A stretch of DNA of 16,019 bases, taken from positions 1 through 16,019 of the forward strand of contig JAJYTL010000035.1 of the NCBI GenBank assembly GCA_021793055.1. Reading direction: 5' to 3'. Positions within the stretch are counted from its first letter, which is position 1. Every line of letters begins with the position of its first letter. Below the pieces are notes generated by a model. It was not told the origin of the DNA. It did no database searches and was given only the letters and a program-made list of their open reading frames with translations. Shown here in pieces: positions 6,279 through 15,339 of the stretch. This DNA is from Pseudomonadota bacterium (GTDB lineage: Bacteria > Pseudomonadota > Alphaproteobacteria > Ferrovibrionales > Ferrovibrionaceae). Position numbers and translations under genes: made by a program.

Positions 6279-7985
6279 ATGGTGATGTCGGTCGAGCAGG
6301 CGACCGCCGCCTTGACACAAAAGGGCGCGCAATTCGAGACTGAGACCCGCGTCGTCAACGGCGTCGAGATGAAGGTGTGGAAGAACGCGCCGCCGACGCT
6401 GCGCGCCGTTCTGGAGCTCAGCCGCGGCCACGGCGATCTGCCCTTTCTGGTCTATGAAAACGATCGCCTGACCTTCGCCGAGCACTATGCGGCGGCAGCG
6501 ACGCTGGCGCACCGGATGCGCGATCGCTTCGGAATCGAGAAGGGCGACCGCGTCGCCATCGCCATGCGCAACTTTCCCGAATGGGTCGAGATCTTCTGGG
6601 CGGTGACCGCGATCGGCGCCATCGTGGTGCCGCTCAACGCCTGGTTCACCGGCGGCGAGCTGACCTATTGCCTGAGGGATTCCGGCACGGTGCTGTTGTT
6701 CGCCGACGCCGAGCGGATCGAGCGCCTCGCCCCAGAGATGGCGGGGCTCGGGCTGCGCGCCGCCGTCGCCGTCCGCGTCGAAGGCGCGCTGCCGCCGGGC
6801 GTGCTTCGTTTCGAGGAGGTCTTGGGCAAGCCGGACGCGGGCGTCGCGCTGCCCGCGGCGGAAATCGACCCCGAGGACGACGCGACCATCTTCTACACCT
6901 CCGGCACCACCGGCAAGCCGAAGGGCGCGCTCGGCACCCACCGCAACTTCTGCACCAATCTCGTCAACATCGTCTTCACGACGCTCCGCAACATGCTGCA
7001 GCGTGGCGATCCGCTGCCGACGCCGGACGCACCGAAGAAGGCCTATCTGCTCTCGGTGCCGCTGTTTCACGTTACTGGCTGCCATTCGGTGATGGGCGGC
7101 ACCATCCTGCTCGGCGCCAAGCTCGTGCTGATGCGCAAGTGGGATCCCGAGGAAGCCATGCGCCTAATCGAGCGCGAGAAGGTCACGGCCTTCGGCGGCG
7201 TGCCCTCGATGGCCTGGCAGGTAATGGAATCGCCGAATTTCGCCGCGCACGATCTGTCCACCGTCGAGAGCATCGGCTACGGCGGCGCGCCGGCCGCCGC
7301 CGCCCTGGTCGAGCGCATCGGAGCGAAGTTTCCCAAGGTCACCGCCTCGAACGGCTACGGCTTGACCGAAACCTCCTCGCTCGCGTCGCAGAACGCCGGC
7401 GTCAACTACCAGCGCAAGCCCGACAGCGTCGGCCTGCCGGTGCCGGTGAACGAAATGAAGGTGGTGAACGAAAAGGGCGAGGCCCTTCCCGCCCGCGAGG
7501 TCGGCGAGCTCTGGATCAAGGGCCCGAACGTGGTCAAGGGCTATTGGAACAAGCCCGAGGCGACGGCCGCCGCCTTCACCGAGGGCTGGCTCCATACCGG
7601 CGATCTTGCCTGGCTCGACGAGGAAGGCTTCATCTACATCGTCGACCGCGCCAAGGACATGCTGATCCGCGCTGGCGAGAACATCTATTGCATCGAGGTC
7701 GAGGACGCGCTCTACAGCCATCCCGCGGTGATGGATGCCGGCGTCATCGGCCTGCCGCACCGCGTCCTCGGCGAGGAGGTCGGCGCCGTGGTGCAGATCA
7801 AGCCCGGCGAGCGCGCGAGCGAGGAGACGCTGCGAAACCACCTCAAGGGCATGATCGCCGCGTTTAAGATTCCGGTCCGCATCGTCATGCTGGACACGCC
7901 GCTGCCGCGCAACGCCAACGGCAAGATCCTGAAGCGGGAGCTGTTGCCCTTTTTCGCCGATCCGGCGGTCAAGGGCGCCGGCTGA
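6279..7985 (+). CDS. AMP-forming acyl-CoA synthetase (class I adenylate-forming ligase)
   Basis: The 568-residue protein activates a carboxylic acid with ATP to an acyl-adenylate and transfers it to CoA. All core motifs are present: phosphate-binding loop YTSGTTGKPKG (206-216), YGLTE (360-364), the hinge-region Asp in HTGDLAW (439-445), VDRAKDMLIRAGENIY (455-470) and the catalytic Lys549 in PRNANGKILKREL. The N-terminal portion (LRAVLELSRGHGDLPFLVYE) resembles FadD-like or 4-coumarate-CoA-ligase-like members, but the acid substrate cannot be read from motifs. No signal peptide or membrane segment is evident. The ATG at 6279 follows GGAGGAA with a 5-base gap; the longer frame to 6021 overlaps the divergent thioesterase and is rejected. 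The adjacent thioesterase suggests linked control of a CoA-ester pool. Confidence 0.95.
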   Translation: MVMSVEQATAALTQKGAQFETETRVVNGVEMKVWKNAPPTLRAVLELSRGHGDLPFLVYENDRLTFAEHYAAAATLAHRMRDRFGIEKGDRVAIAMRNFPEWVEIFWAVTAIGAIVVPLNAWFTGGELTYCLRDSGTVLLFADAERIERLAPEMAGLGLRAAVAVRVEGALPPGVLRFEEVLGKPDAGVALPAAEIDPEDDATIFYTSGTTGKPKGALGTHRNFCTNLVNIVFTTLRNMLQRGDPLPTPDAPKKAYLLSVPLFHVTGCHSVMGGTILLGAKLVLMRKWDPEEAMRLIEREKVTAFGGVPSMAWQVMESPNFAAHDLSTVESIGYGGAPAAAALVERIGAKFPKVTASNGYGLTETSSLASQNAGVNYQRKPDSVGLPVPVNEMKVVNEKGEALPAREVGELWIKGPNVVKGYWNKPEATAAAFTEGWLHTGDLAWLDEEGFIYIVDRAKDMLIRAGENIYCIEVEDALYSHPAVMDAGVIGLPHRVLGEEVGAVVQIKPGERASEETLRNHLKGMIAAFKIPVRIVMLDTPLPRNANGKILKRELLPFFADPAVKGAG

Positions 7986-8045
7986 GCGGCGTGGCGCGCG
8001 GCCTTTCGCGCGCCATGCGTCAAGCCATCGGAGCGGCGTACGGAC

Positions 8046-8076
8046 ATGATTTTGGGCCGGCTCGACCCAAAATCAT
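8046..8076. terminator. Perfect 11-bp inverted repeat, possible bidirectional terminator
   Basis: ATGATTTTGGG (8046-8056) and CCCAAAATCAT (8066-8076) are perfect inverted copies around a 9-base loop, between the convergent ligase and amidase genes and 6 bases from the amidase stop codon. No U-tract follows on either strand; the T-run is inside the stem. It may end transcription in both directions or be a copy of a dispersed intergenic repeat. Confidence 0.55.
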
Positions 8077-8082
8077 CGTGCG

Positions 8083-9351
8083 TCAGCCGAGCCGGGGCTG
8101 CATCCAGTCGGCGGCGGCCAGGGCGCGCAGATCGTCGCCGCGCCGCCCGATCGCCTGCACCCCGATCGGCAGGCCGCGCGGGCCGGTCAACCCCGGCAGG
8201 TTGACGCAAGGGGTGCCGAGAAAGGTCCACATGCGGCTGAAGATCGGATCGCCGGTCGAGCCGAGGCCATGCGGCGCCTCGCCCGGCGCGCTCGGCGCGA
8301 GCAGCACGTCGACGTCGCCGAAGGCGTCGTCGAGCGCGGCGCGGGCGCGCGCCGCCTTGGCCATCGCCGCGTCGTAGGTCGCGGCCGGCGTTTGCAAACC
8401 AGCGACGATCAGCTCGCCGACCCGCGGGCCGAGCGCAGCGCGGTGATAATGCCATTCCGAGGCGAAGCTTCGCGCCGCCTCGTAGGCCAGGACCTCGTGT
8501 TGCGCCTCGGCGAGGCCTTCGAAGGCGGCCGGCAAGACGACATCCCGGAGATCGGCGCCGGCGTTTTTCAGCCGCGTTTCGGCTTCCGCGAAGGCGGCCT
8601 TCAGCCCCTCCGTCGCTTGCGGCCATTGCGGGGTGCGGCAGAGCCCGATCTTCGGCTTCAGCGCCGGGAAGGAAAGATCGCGGCCGCCGAGCGCGCCGGC
8701 GAACAGCGCCACGTCGCCGACCGTCGCGGCGAAGGCGCCGATGGTATCGAGCGAGGCGGCGAGGCATTTGACGCCCGCCGTCGGAATCAGGCCGAAGGTG
8801 GGCTTGTAGCCGACGACGCCGCAGAACGAGGCCGGACGGATCACCGATCCCACCGTCTGGGTGCCGGTCGCGAGCGGCACCATGCCGGCGGCGACCGCCG
8901 CCGCCGAGCCGCTCGACGAGCCGCCCGGCGTATGGGCCGGGTTGCGCGGGTTGCGCGTCGGCGCCGGATCGACGAAGGCGAATTGCGTCGTCACCGTCTT
9001 GCCGAGCGCGATGCCGCCGGCGGCGCGCGCCAGCGCGACCGAGGCCGCGTCCCAGGCCGGACGGTTGCCGGCGTAGATTTTCGAGCCGTAGGCGGTCGGC
9101 ATGTCGGCGGTATCGAAGATGTCCTTGACCCCGAAGGGGAGGCCATGCAGCGGCCCCGGCCGGCCCGCCTTGTCGGCGGCCTTAGCGGCGGCGATCGCGG
9201 CCGCGCGATCGAGATGGGCCCAGGCCTTAATCTCGTCCTCGTGCGCGGCGATACGCTCGAACGCCTCGCAGACGAGCGCCTCGGCAGTGAGGTCGCCGGC
9301 CGCCAGCTTGGCGGCGAGCTCGCGGGCGGTGGGGGCCTTATGCGCGCTCAT
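8083..9351 (-). CDS. Amidase signature family protein
   Basis: The 422-residue protein carries the Ser-cisSer-Lys triad of the amidase signature family: Lys76 in LPFGVKDIFDT, cis-Ser145 in TPGGSSSGSAAA and nucleophile Ser169 in GTQTVGSVIRPASFCG. The spacings (69 and 24 residues) agree with characterised members. The strand before the nucleophile differs from the common GTDTGGSIRIPA in having Gln165, Val167 and Val170-Ile171; I recall this TQTxGSVIRPA form from a proteobacterial subgroup. Such enzymes hydrolyse amide bonds to a carboxylate and ammonia; GatA is unlikely because gatC and gatB are absent nearby and the length is short. The ATG at 9351 has AAAGGGA some 11 bases upstream; a longer frame to 9954 is a shadow of the MFS gene. 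It lies 86 bases downstream of the MFS gene, probably co-transcribed. Confidence 0.93.
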   Translation of the reverse strand: MSAHKAPTARELAAKLAAGDLTAEALVCEAFERIAAHEDEIKAWAHLDRAAAIAAAKAADKAGRPGPLHGLPFGVKDIFDTADMPTAYGSKIYAGNRPAWDAASVALARAAGGIALGKTVTTQFAFVDPAPTRNPRNPAHTPGGSSSGSAAAVAAGMVPLATGTQTVGSVIRPASFCGVVGYKPTFGLIPTAGVKCLAASLDTIGAFAATVGDVALFAGALGGRDLSFPALKPKIGLCRTPQWPQATEGLKAAFAEAETRLKNAGADLRDVVLPAAFEGLAEAQHEVLAYEAARSFASEWHYHRAALGPRVGELIVAGLQTPAATYDAAMAKAARARAALDDAFGDVDVLLAPSAPGEAPHGLGSTGDPIFSRMWTFLGTPCVNLPGLTGPRGLPIGVQAIGRRGDDLRALAAADWMQPRLG

Positions 9352-9437
9352 GTGCCGCTGTCCCTTTCGCTGGTCTCTGTTCGCTCGATGGTTGGTCCGG
9401 CTCACTATGCCGCCGCCCCGGCCGTGCGACAAGGCGT

Positions 9438-10808
9438 TCAGGCGTGCGAGGCGGCGCCGGGGCCGGAGCCGGAGACGACGCGCGACGGATCGTGCGCGAG
9501 GAAGCTCTTGCGGAACAGCACGATATAGAGCGCCTGCAAGGCGCCGGCGATCAGGAACGGCGCGACGAGAAATCCGGCGTCGAAAAAGAGCCCGGCCAGC
9601 ATCGGCCCCGCCGCGCGCGGAATTTGCAGCGAGGCGCTGCTGAGGCTCGCGGCCAGGCCGCGCCGGCTCGGCCGGACCAGGCTGATGTTCAAGGCCTGGC
9701 GTGCGCCGGCGGTGCCGCGGTTGAACAGCGAGCGCAGGACGTAGAACGTGGCCGCCAGGCCGTAGGTCGGCGCGAAGGGAAGCGCGAACAGGCAGGCGAG
9801 GCCGAAGAAGCGCATCCAGACCACCGCCCTGACGACGCCGAAGCGGCCGGTGAGCCAGCCGGTGCCGAGCGCTGACAGCGCGGTGAGAAACAGCGCCAGT
9901 GCCATCATCGGCCCGATCGCGCCCGGCCCCTCGTGGAAGCGGATATAGAACCAATAGGCCATCAGCGGCCCCAGCATGCCGATGGCGAGGCCGTTGATCG
10001 CGTTGATTCCGGCGAGCGCCGCGAGCAGCCGGTTCTCCTCGCGGAGGCTCTGGGGCGGCGCCGTCTCGGGCGCGCTCGCGGCCGGCTCAACCTTGTAATC
10101 CTTGGTCAAGGCGATCAGCACCCAACAGACCAGCGAGCCCAGGAAGACGACGAGAAACAGCGGCCGATAGGCGAGCGGCCCGGGCAGCCAGCGGGCGAAA
10201 AAGGCCGGCAGCGCCGCCGCCAGCGCGCCGAGAGCCATGCCGCAAAAGCCGACCGCGGCGTTGACGCTATAGAGGCGGCCGCGAAGCTCGGGCTTCAGGC
10301 CCTGCGCCAGCCACGCCTGCTCCACCGGCGCGAATGGTCCGGCGGCGCCGTTGATGCCGCGGCCGAAGCCGCCGATCACCGCCGCCGCCACCAGCGGCAC
10401 CGTGGCGCTGGTGAACAACGCGACCAGCGCGGTGATGGCCTGGCTCGCCTCGAAGCAGAGAATGAAGACCTTGCGCCCGAGCCGGTCGCTCGCCGGTCCG
10501 ACGAGAAGAGTGAGTGCCGCGGCGACGATCAAGGTCGCGGCCAGGACCGCGCCGATGCTGACCGCGTCCCAGCCGAGCGCGTGGAGATAGAGCGCAAAAT
10601 CCACCACCAGCGCGCCTTGGCCGAGGCTGCGCGCGCCGCGGGCTCCGATCAGGAACCACTTGTCGCGCGGCACCGCGCGATACCAGCGCTCGGTGCCGGG
10701 GCGCGCGGCGGGCGACGGCGCGCCGTTTGCGGCCGTGTCGGCGGATGGGCTCAAGTCTGTCTCCAATCCTGGCCGGCCTGCGAATTCGGCCGGTCTCCAA
10801 TCTGGCAT
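9438..10808 (-). CDS. Major facilitator superfamily transporter
   Basis: The 456-residue frame has a polar 50-residue N-terminus, then about twelve hydrophobic segments in two halves separated by a charged loop (KDYKVEPAASAPETAPPQSLREENR). MFS motif A is clear at GPASDRLGRK (104-113), and the second half contains TGWLTGRFGVVR in the equivalent place. It is an inner-membrane secondary transporter of unknown substrate. I give the ATG at 10808, but a TTG at 10754 with GGAG 6 bases upstream is a serious rival and would remove 18 residues not expected to be conserved; the DNA between them carries a direct repeat and a hairpin. The downstream amidase suggests import of an amide-containing compound, which is inference. 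Confidence 0.9.
   Translation of the reverse strand: MPDWRPAEFAGRPGLETDLSPSADTAANGAPSPAARPGTERWYRAVPRDKWFLIGARGARSLGQGALVVDFALYLHALGWDAVSIGAVLAATLIVAAALTLLVGPASDRLGRKVFILCFEASQAITALVALFTSATVPLVAAAVIGGFGRGINGAAGPFAPVEQAWLAQGLKPELRGRLYSVNAAVGFCGMALGALAAALPAFFARWLPGPLAYRPLFLVVFLGSLVCWVLIALTKDYKVEPAASAPETAPPQSLREENRLLAALAGINAINGLAIGMLGPLMAYWFYIRFHEGPGAIGPMMALALFLTALSALGTGWLTGRFGVVRAVVWMRFFGLACLFALPFAPTYGLAATFYVLRSLFNRGTAGARQALNISLVRPSRRGLAASLSSASLQIPRAAGPMLAGLFFDAGFLVAPFLIAGALQALYIVLFRKSFLAHDPSRVVSGSGPGAASHA
10759..10802. repeat. Direct repeat flanking a hairpin at the 5' end of the MFS gene
   Basis: GTCTCCAATC occurs at 10759-10768 and 10793-10802, both containing a GGAG on the minus strand. 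Between them CCGGCC (10773-10778) and GGCCGG (10788-10793) can pair around a 9-base loop. This lies just upstream of the alternative TTG start at 10754. Confidence 0.6.
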
Positions 10809-10916
10809 GCGCGCGCCCGCCGCGCGCCCCGGCGGCGTCGCAGGGTATTGCCGGCGTCGGGCGCGGCGAGTCGACTAACGATCGGTGAGGCGCAGCGGGG
10901 AAAAGCGCCGCACGGT

Positions 10917-10935
10917 CGGCCGCCTGCGGCGGCCG
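10917..10935. terminator. GC-rich hairpin directly after thiC
   Basis: CGGCCGCC and GGCGGCCG pair perfectly around a TGC loop, starting 1 base after the thiC stop codon on the minus strand. A second, weaker GTGAGGCGC/GCGCCGCAC hairpin (one mismatch) lies at about 10885-10912 with four Ts in its loop on the minus strand. No U-tract follows the first stem, so termination is plausible but not certain. Confidence 0.4.
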
Positions 10936-10936
10936 G

Positions 10937-12766
<1,830 letters not shown>

Positions 12767-12788
12767 GGCTCGCTCTCCCTAAACTGCG

Positions 12789-12802
12789 CCCTTTGCAAAG
12801 GG
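12789..12802. promoter_or_regulatory. Palindrome between the TPP aptamer and the thiC ribosome binding site
   Basis: CCCTTTGCAAAGGG is a perfect 14-bp palindrome lying 9 bases upstream of the AGGGAGAG ribosome binding site of thiC on the minus strand. A second near-perfect hairpin (CGCCGAAAG with CTTTCGCGGCG, about 12836-12862) lies just after the aptamer. No U-tract follows either one, so the expression platform more likely acts on translation than by intrinsic termination; this is inference. Confidence 0.4.
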
Positions 12803-12870
12803 GCTGTTTCCGGATCGAAGCCGGCGGGCGGGCGGGCGCCGCGAAAGACGGGGCTTTCGGCGCGCTGTTC

Positions 12871-12958
12871 CTTCCCTCCGCCGGCATGACCCGGATCAGG
12901 TTCAAAGGGTTCCCGCGCTTCGGCGGCGGAATCTCAGCCCCATCGGGCACCCCTTGGA
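12871..12958 (-). ncRNA. TPP riboswitch (Thi-box) upstream of thiC
   Basis: Read on the minus strand, the segment begins AAGGGGTGCCCGATGG, has the conserved CTGAGA (12932-12937), an extended P3 stem, ACCTGATC (12894-12901), CCGGGTCATGCCGGCG and closes with GGAGGGAAG. These are the signature elements, in order and spacing, of the thiamine pyrophosphate aptamer. The closing GGGGT/AGGGAAG helix (P1) is recognisable. It controls the downstream thiC gene, binding TPP to lower its expression. Confidence 0.96.
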
Positions 12959-12966
12959 ACGTCCTA

Positions 12967-12995
12967 ATGGTTGGGCGTCCGGGCCGCGAAGTCAA
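12967..12995 (-). promoter_or_regulatory. Probable promoter of the thiC riboswitch transcript
   Basis: On the minus strand TTGACT (12990-12995) is followed after 17 bases by AACCAT (12967-12972). The predicted start near 12960 falls just at the 5' end of the TPP aptamer, which supports the call. The -10 hexamer is a poor match. Confidence 0.4.
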
Positions 12996-13057
12996 CAAGC
13001 GAAAACGCGGGGCCGGCTTGCCGGCCGCCCGGCGTGGGTTTCCGCCCCGGATAGCGC

Positions 13058-13087
13058 TTGATCGCCCGGCGCGTGGCCCGCTAGGTT
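13058..13087 (+). promoter_or_regulatory. Candidate promoter of the CoA-transferase gene
   Basis: TTGATC (13058-13063) and TAGGTT (13082-13087) are 18 bases apart, about 80 bases upstream of the ATG at 13166. The rest of the 12996-13165 region shows nothing else I recognise. Tentative. Confidence 0.3.
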
Positions 13088-13165
13088 CGGGGCCACGCCG
13101 AACGGCAAGATGGGGGCGGCCGGGGTCCGGCGGGTCCCCAGCGCCTAGAGGGGAAAGGAAACCCG

Positions 13166-14386
13166 ATGCCCGATCCTGCGCTCGATACGATTGCCGACGC
13201 GACCTCCGACGCGGCTAAGGCGCTCGGCCGGTTTCTTGTTCTCGATCTGACGCGGGTGCGCTCGGGGCCGACGGCGGTGCGCCAGCTCGCCGATTGGGGC
13301 GCGCGGGTGATCAAGATCGAGGCGCCGGAAAAAGGCGGCGGCGAAGGTTTGGGCGGGCCGCGCCACGGGCCGGATTTCCAGAATCTGCACCGCAACAAGC
13401 GCAGCCTCAGCCTCGATCTCAAGAGCGCCGCCGGCAAGGCGGTGTTCCTCAAGCTCGCGGCCCGGGCCGACGTGGTGGTGGAAAACTACCGCCCCGACGT
13501 CAAGACCCGGCTCGGCATTGATTACCCGGCGCTGCGGGCGATCAACCCCCGCCTCGTCTATGCCAGCATCTCGGGCTTCGGCCAGGATGGGCCCTATCGC
13601 GACCGCCCGGGCTTCGACCAGATCGCCCAGGGCATGGGCGGGCTGATGTCGATCACCGGCCTGCCGGGGCAAGGGCCGGTGCGCGCCGGCATCCCGGTCG
13701 CCGATCTCACCGCCGGGCTGTTTTGCGCCCTCGGCATCCTGGTGGCGCTGCTGGAGCGCGAGGTTTCGGGCCAGGGACAATGGGTGCAGGCCTCGCTGCT
13801 GCAGGCGCAGATCGCGATGCTGGATTTCCAGGCGGCGCGCTGGCTGATCAAGGGCGAGGTGCCGCGGCAGGCCGGCAACAACCACCCGACCAGCATTCCG
13901 ACCGGCGTCTTCGCCACCGCCGACGGTCATATCAATATTGCCGCCGCCGGTCAGGAAATCTGGGAGCGTTTGGCGCGCGCCATCGGCGGCGCCGCGCTGC
14001 TCGACGATCCCGATTACGCCACCGGTGCCTTGCGTTCGAAAAACCGCGACAAGCTGAACGCCGAGATCGACGCGCTGCTGCGCGCCAAAACCTCCGCCGC
14101 CTGGATCGAGGTCCTGAACGCAGCCAGCGTGCCCTGCGGCCCAATCTATCGCATTGACGAGGTTTTCGCCGATCCGCAGGTGCGCCATCTCGGCATCGCG
14201 CAGCCGGTGCACCATCCGAAACTCGGCGACATCGACATCGTCGGCCAGCCGGTGACCTTGAGCCGCACGCCCTCGCGGCTCACGCGCGCGGCGCCGGAGG
14301 CCGGCCAAGACAGCGACGAGATCTTGCGCGAGTTCGGTTTCGACGCCGACGCCATCGCCGGTTTCCGCCGCGATGGCGTGATCTAA
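13166..14386 (+). CDS. Family III (CaiB/BaiF) acyl-CoA transferase
   Basis: The 406-residue protein belongs to the family III CoA-transferases, which move CoA between organic acids through an aspartyl-CoA intermediate. Family sequence is clear at LVLDLTRVRSGP (24-35), WGARVIKIEAPE (44-55), HRNKRSLSLDLKSAAGK (75-91), ADVVVENYRPDVKTRLGIDY (101-120), LVYASISGFGQDGPYRDRPGFD (from 130) and the catalytic Asp180 in AGIPVADLTAGL. The C-terminal segments FADPQVRHLG and the HPKLGDIDIVGQPV block are also typical. Substrates cannot be told from sequence. The ATG at 13166 follows AAAGGAA at 5-6 bases. It is divergent from thiC. The following alpha/beta hydrolase starts 86 bases later on the same strand and may share the transcript. 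It is a stand-alone enzyme rather than one clearly within a carnitine or formyl-CoA locus. Confidence 0.95.
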   Translation: MPDPALDTIADATSDAAKALGRFLVLDLTRVRSGPTAVRQLADWGARVIKIEAPEKGGGEGLGGPRHGPDFQNLHRNKRSLSLDLKSAAGKAVFLKLAARADVVVENYRPDVKTRLGIDYPALRAINPRLVYASISGFGQDGPYRDRPGFDQIAQGMGGLMSITGLPGQGPVRAGIPVADLTAGLFCALGILVALLEREVSGQGQWVQASLLQAQIAMLDFQAARWLIKGEVPRQAGNNHPTSIPTGVFATADGHINIAAAGQEIWERLARAIGGAALLDDPDYATGALRSKNRDKLNAEIDALLRAKTSAAWIEVLNAASVPCGPIYRIDEVFADPQVRHLGIAQPVHHPKLGDIDIVGQPVTLSRTPSRLTRAAPEAGQDSDEILREFGFDADAIAGFRRDGVI

Positions 14387-14430
14387 GGGCGGCTCTCGCG
14401 GCGCGCGGTGGCGGCGCGCTTCAGGAGGTC

Positions 14431-14478
14431 CGAGTTGGTTGGGATTCGAGTTGGTCGGAGTTTGATTTGGTCATGGAC
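14431..14478 (+). repeat. Imperfect 16-bp tandem repeat in the leader of the second alpha/beta hydrolase
   Basis: CGAGTTGGTTGGGATT (14431-14446) and CGAGTTGGTCGGAGTT (14447-14462) are close copies differing at three positions, and TGATTTGGTC at 14463 begins a third, more degenerate copy. The array overlaps the likely ribosome binding site GGAG (14457-14460) and the start region. Confidence 0.55.
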
Positions 14479-15324
14479 GATAAAACCGATCGCGCGCGAC
14501 GCCGGCCGGAGGCCGATGCCGCCGATGCCGCCGAATTCGTCGCGATCGAAAGCGGCGGGCGCGATTACCGCATCGAATATGCCTGGGTGGGTCCCGAAAC
14601 CGGCGCGCCGCCGGTTGTCTTCCTGCACGAAGGGCTCGGCTCGCGCAGCATGTGGCGCGATTTTCCCGAGGCGCTCTGCCGCGCTGGCGGTTTTCGCGGC
14701 TTGGTCTATTCGCGCCCCGGCTACGGCTGGTCGACGCCGCGGCCCGCGGCCGAGCATTGGCCGGTCGACTTCATGCACCGCCAGGCCGAGGACGTGCTGC
14801 CGGCCGTGCTCGACGCGCTCGGCCTTGCAGACACGCCGCTCTGGCTGTTCGGGCATAGCGACGGCGCCTCGATTGCGCTGCTCGCGGCGGCGGCGTGGCC
14901 GAAGCGGGTCGCGGGGCTGATCCTGCTCGCGCCGCATGTCTTCGTCGAGGAGCTGTCGCTGACCAACATCCGCGCCGCGCGCGAGGCCTATGTCGGGGGC
15001 GATCTGCGTTCTCGCCTCGTCCGCTATCACGCCGATCCCGATTCCGCCTTCTGGGGCTGGAACGACATCTGGCTGGCGCCGGAATTCCGCGCCTGGGACA
15101 TCGGCGACGCGGCGACGGCCGTGCGGGCGCCGATTCTCGCGGTGCAGGGGTTGGACGATCCCTACGGCACCATGGCGCATGTCGAGCGCATCGCCGCCAA
15201 GGCGCCGACGCCGGTCGAGCTTCTACCGCTCGAAAATTGCGGTCATTCGCCGCACCGCGATCACGCGCAGGCGGTGATCGCCGCCGCCACCGCCTTCATC
15301 CGCCGCTTCGCGCCGGCGCCGTAA
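14473..15324 (+). CDS. Alpha/beta hydrolase
   Basis: The 283-residue protein has an alpha/beta hydrolase core: FLHEGLGSRSMWRDFP near residue 50 as the oxyanion strand-turn, YSRPGYGWS, the nucleophile elbow FGHSDGAS (Ser129), an acid in VQGLDDPYG (Asp228 or Asp229) and His258 in ENCGHSPH. The HEGLGS motif marks a subgroup often annotated only as alpha/beta hydrolase; substrate unknown, location cytoplasmic. A TTG at 14467 has GGAG 6 bases upstream and would add two residues; the ATG at 14473 is kept because it is the stronger codon and within tolerated distance. The csaA gene begins 16 bases after the stop, so these two genes are very likely one operon. Confidence 0.9.
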   Translation: MDDKTDRARRRPEADAADAAEFVAIESGGRDYRIEYAWVGPETGAPPVVFLHEGLGSRSMWRDFPEALCRAGGFRGLVYSRPGYGWSTPRPAAEHWPVDFMHRQAEDVLPAVLDALGLADTPLWLFGHSDGASIALLAAAAWPKRVAGLILLAPHVFVEELSLTNIRAAREAYVGGDLRSRLVRYHADPDSAFWGWNDIWLAPEFRAWDIGDAATAVRAPILAVQGLDDPYGTMAHVERIAAKAPTPVELLPLENCGHSPHRDHAQAVIAAATAFIRRFAPAP

Positions 15325-15339
15325 CCGGAGGATCGCGCC

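Noticed and set aside
8269..9528. 419-codon plus-strand open frame opposite the amidase
   Set aside because: Low-complexity Arg/Gly/Ala composition and complete overlap with a recognised amidase; no ribosome binding site.
13145..14308. 387-codon minus-strand open frame opposite the CoA-transferase
   Set aside because: No recognisable domain and composition typical of antisense frames in GC-rich genes.
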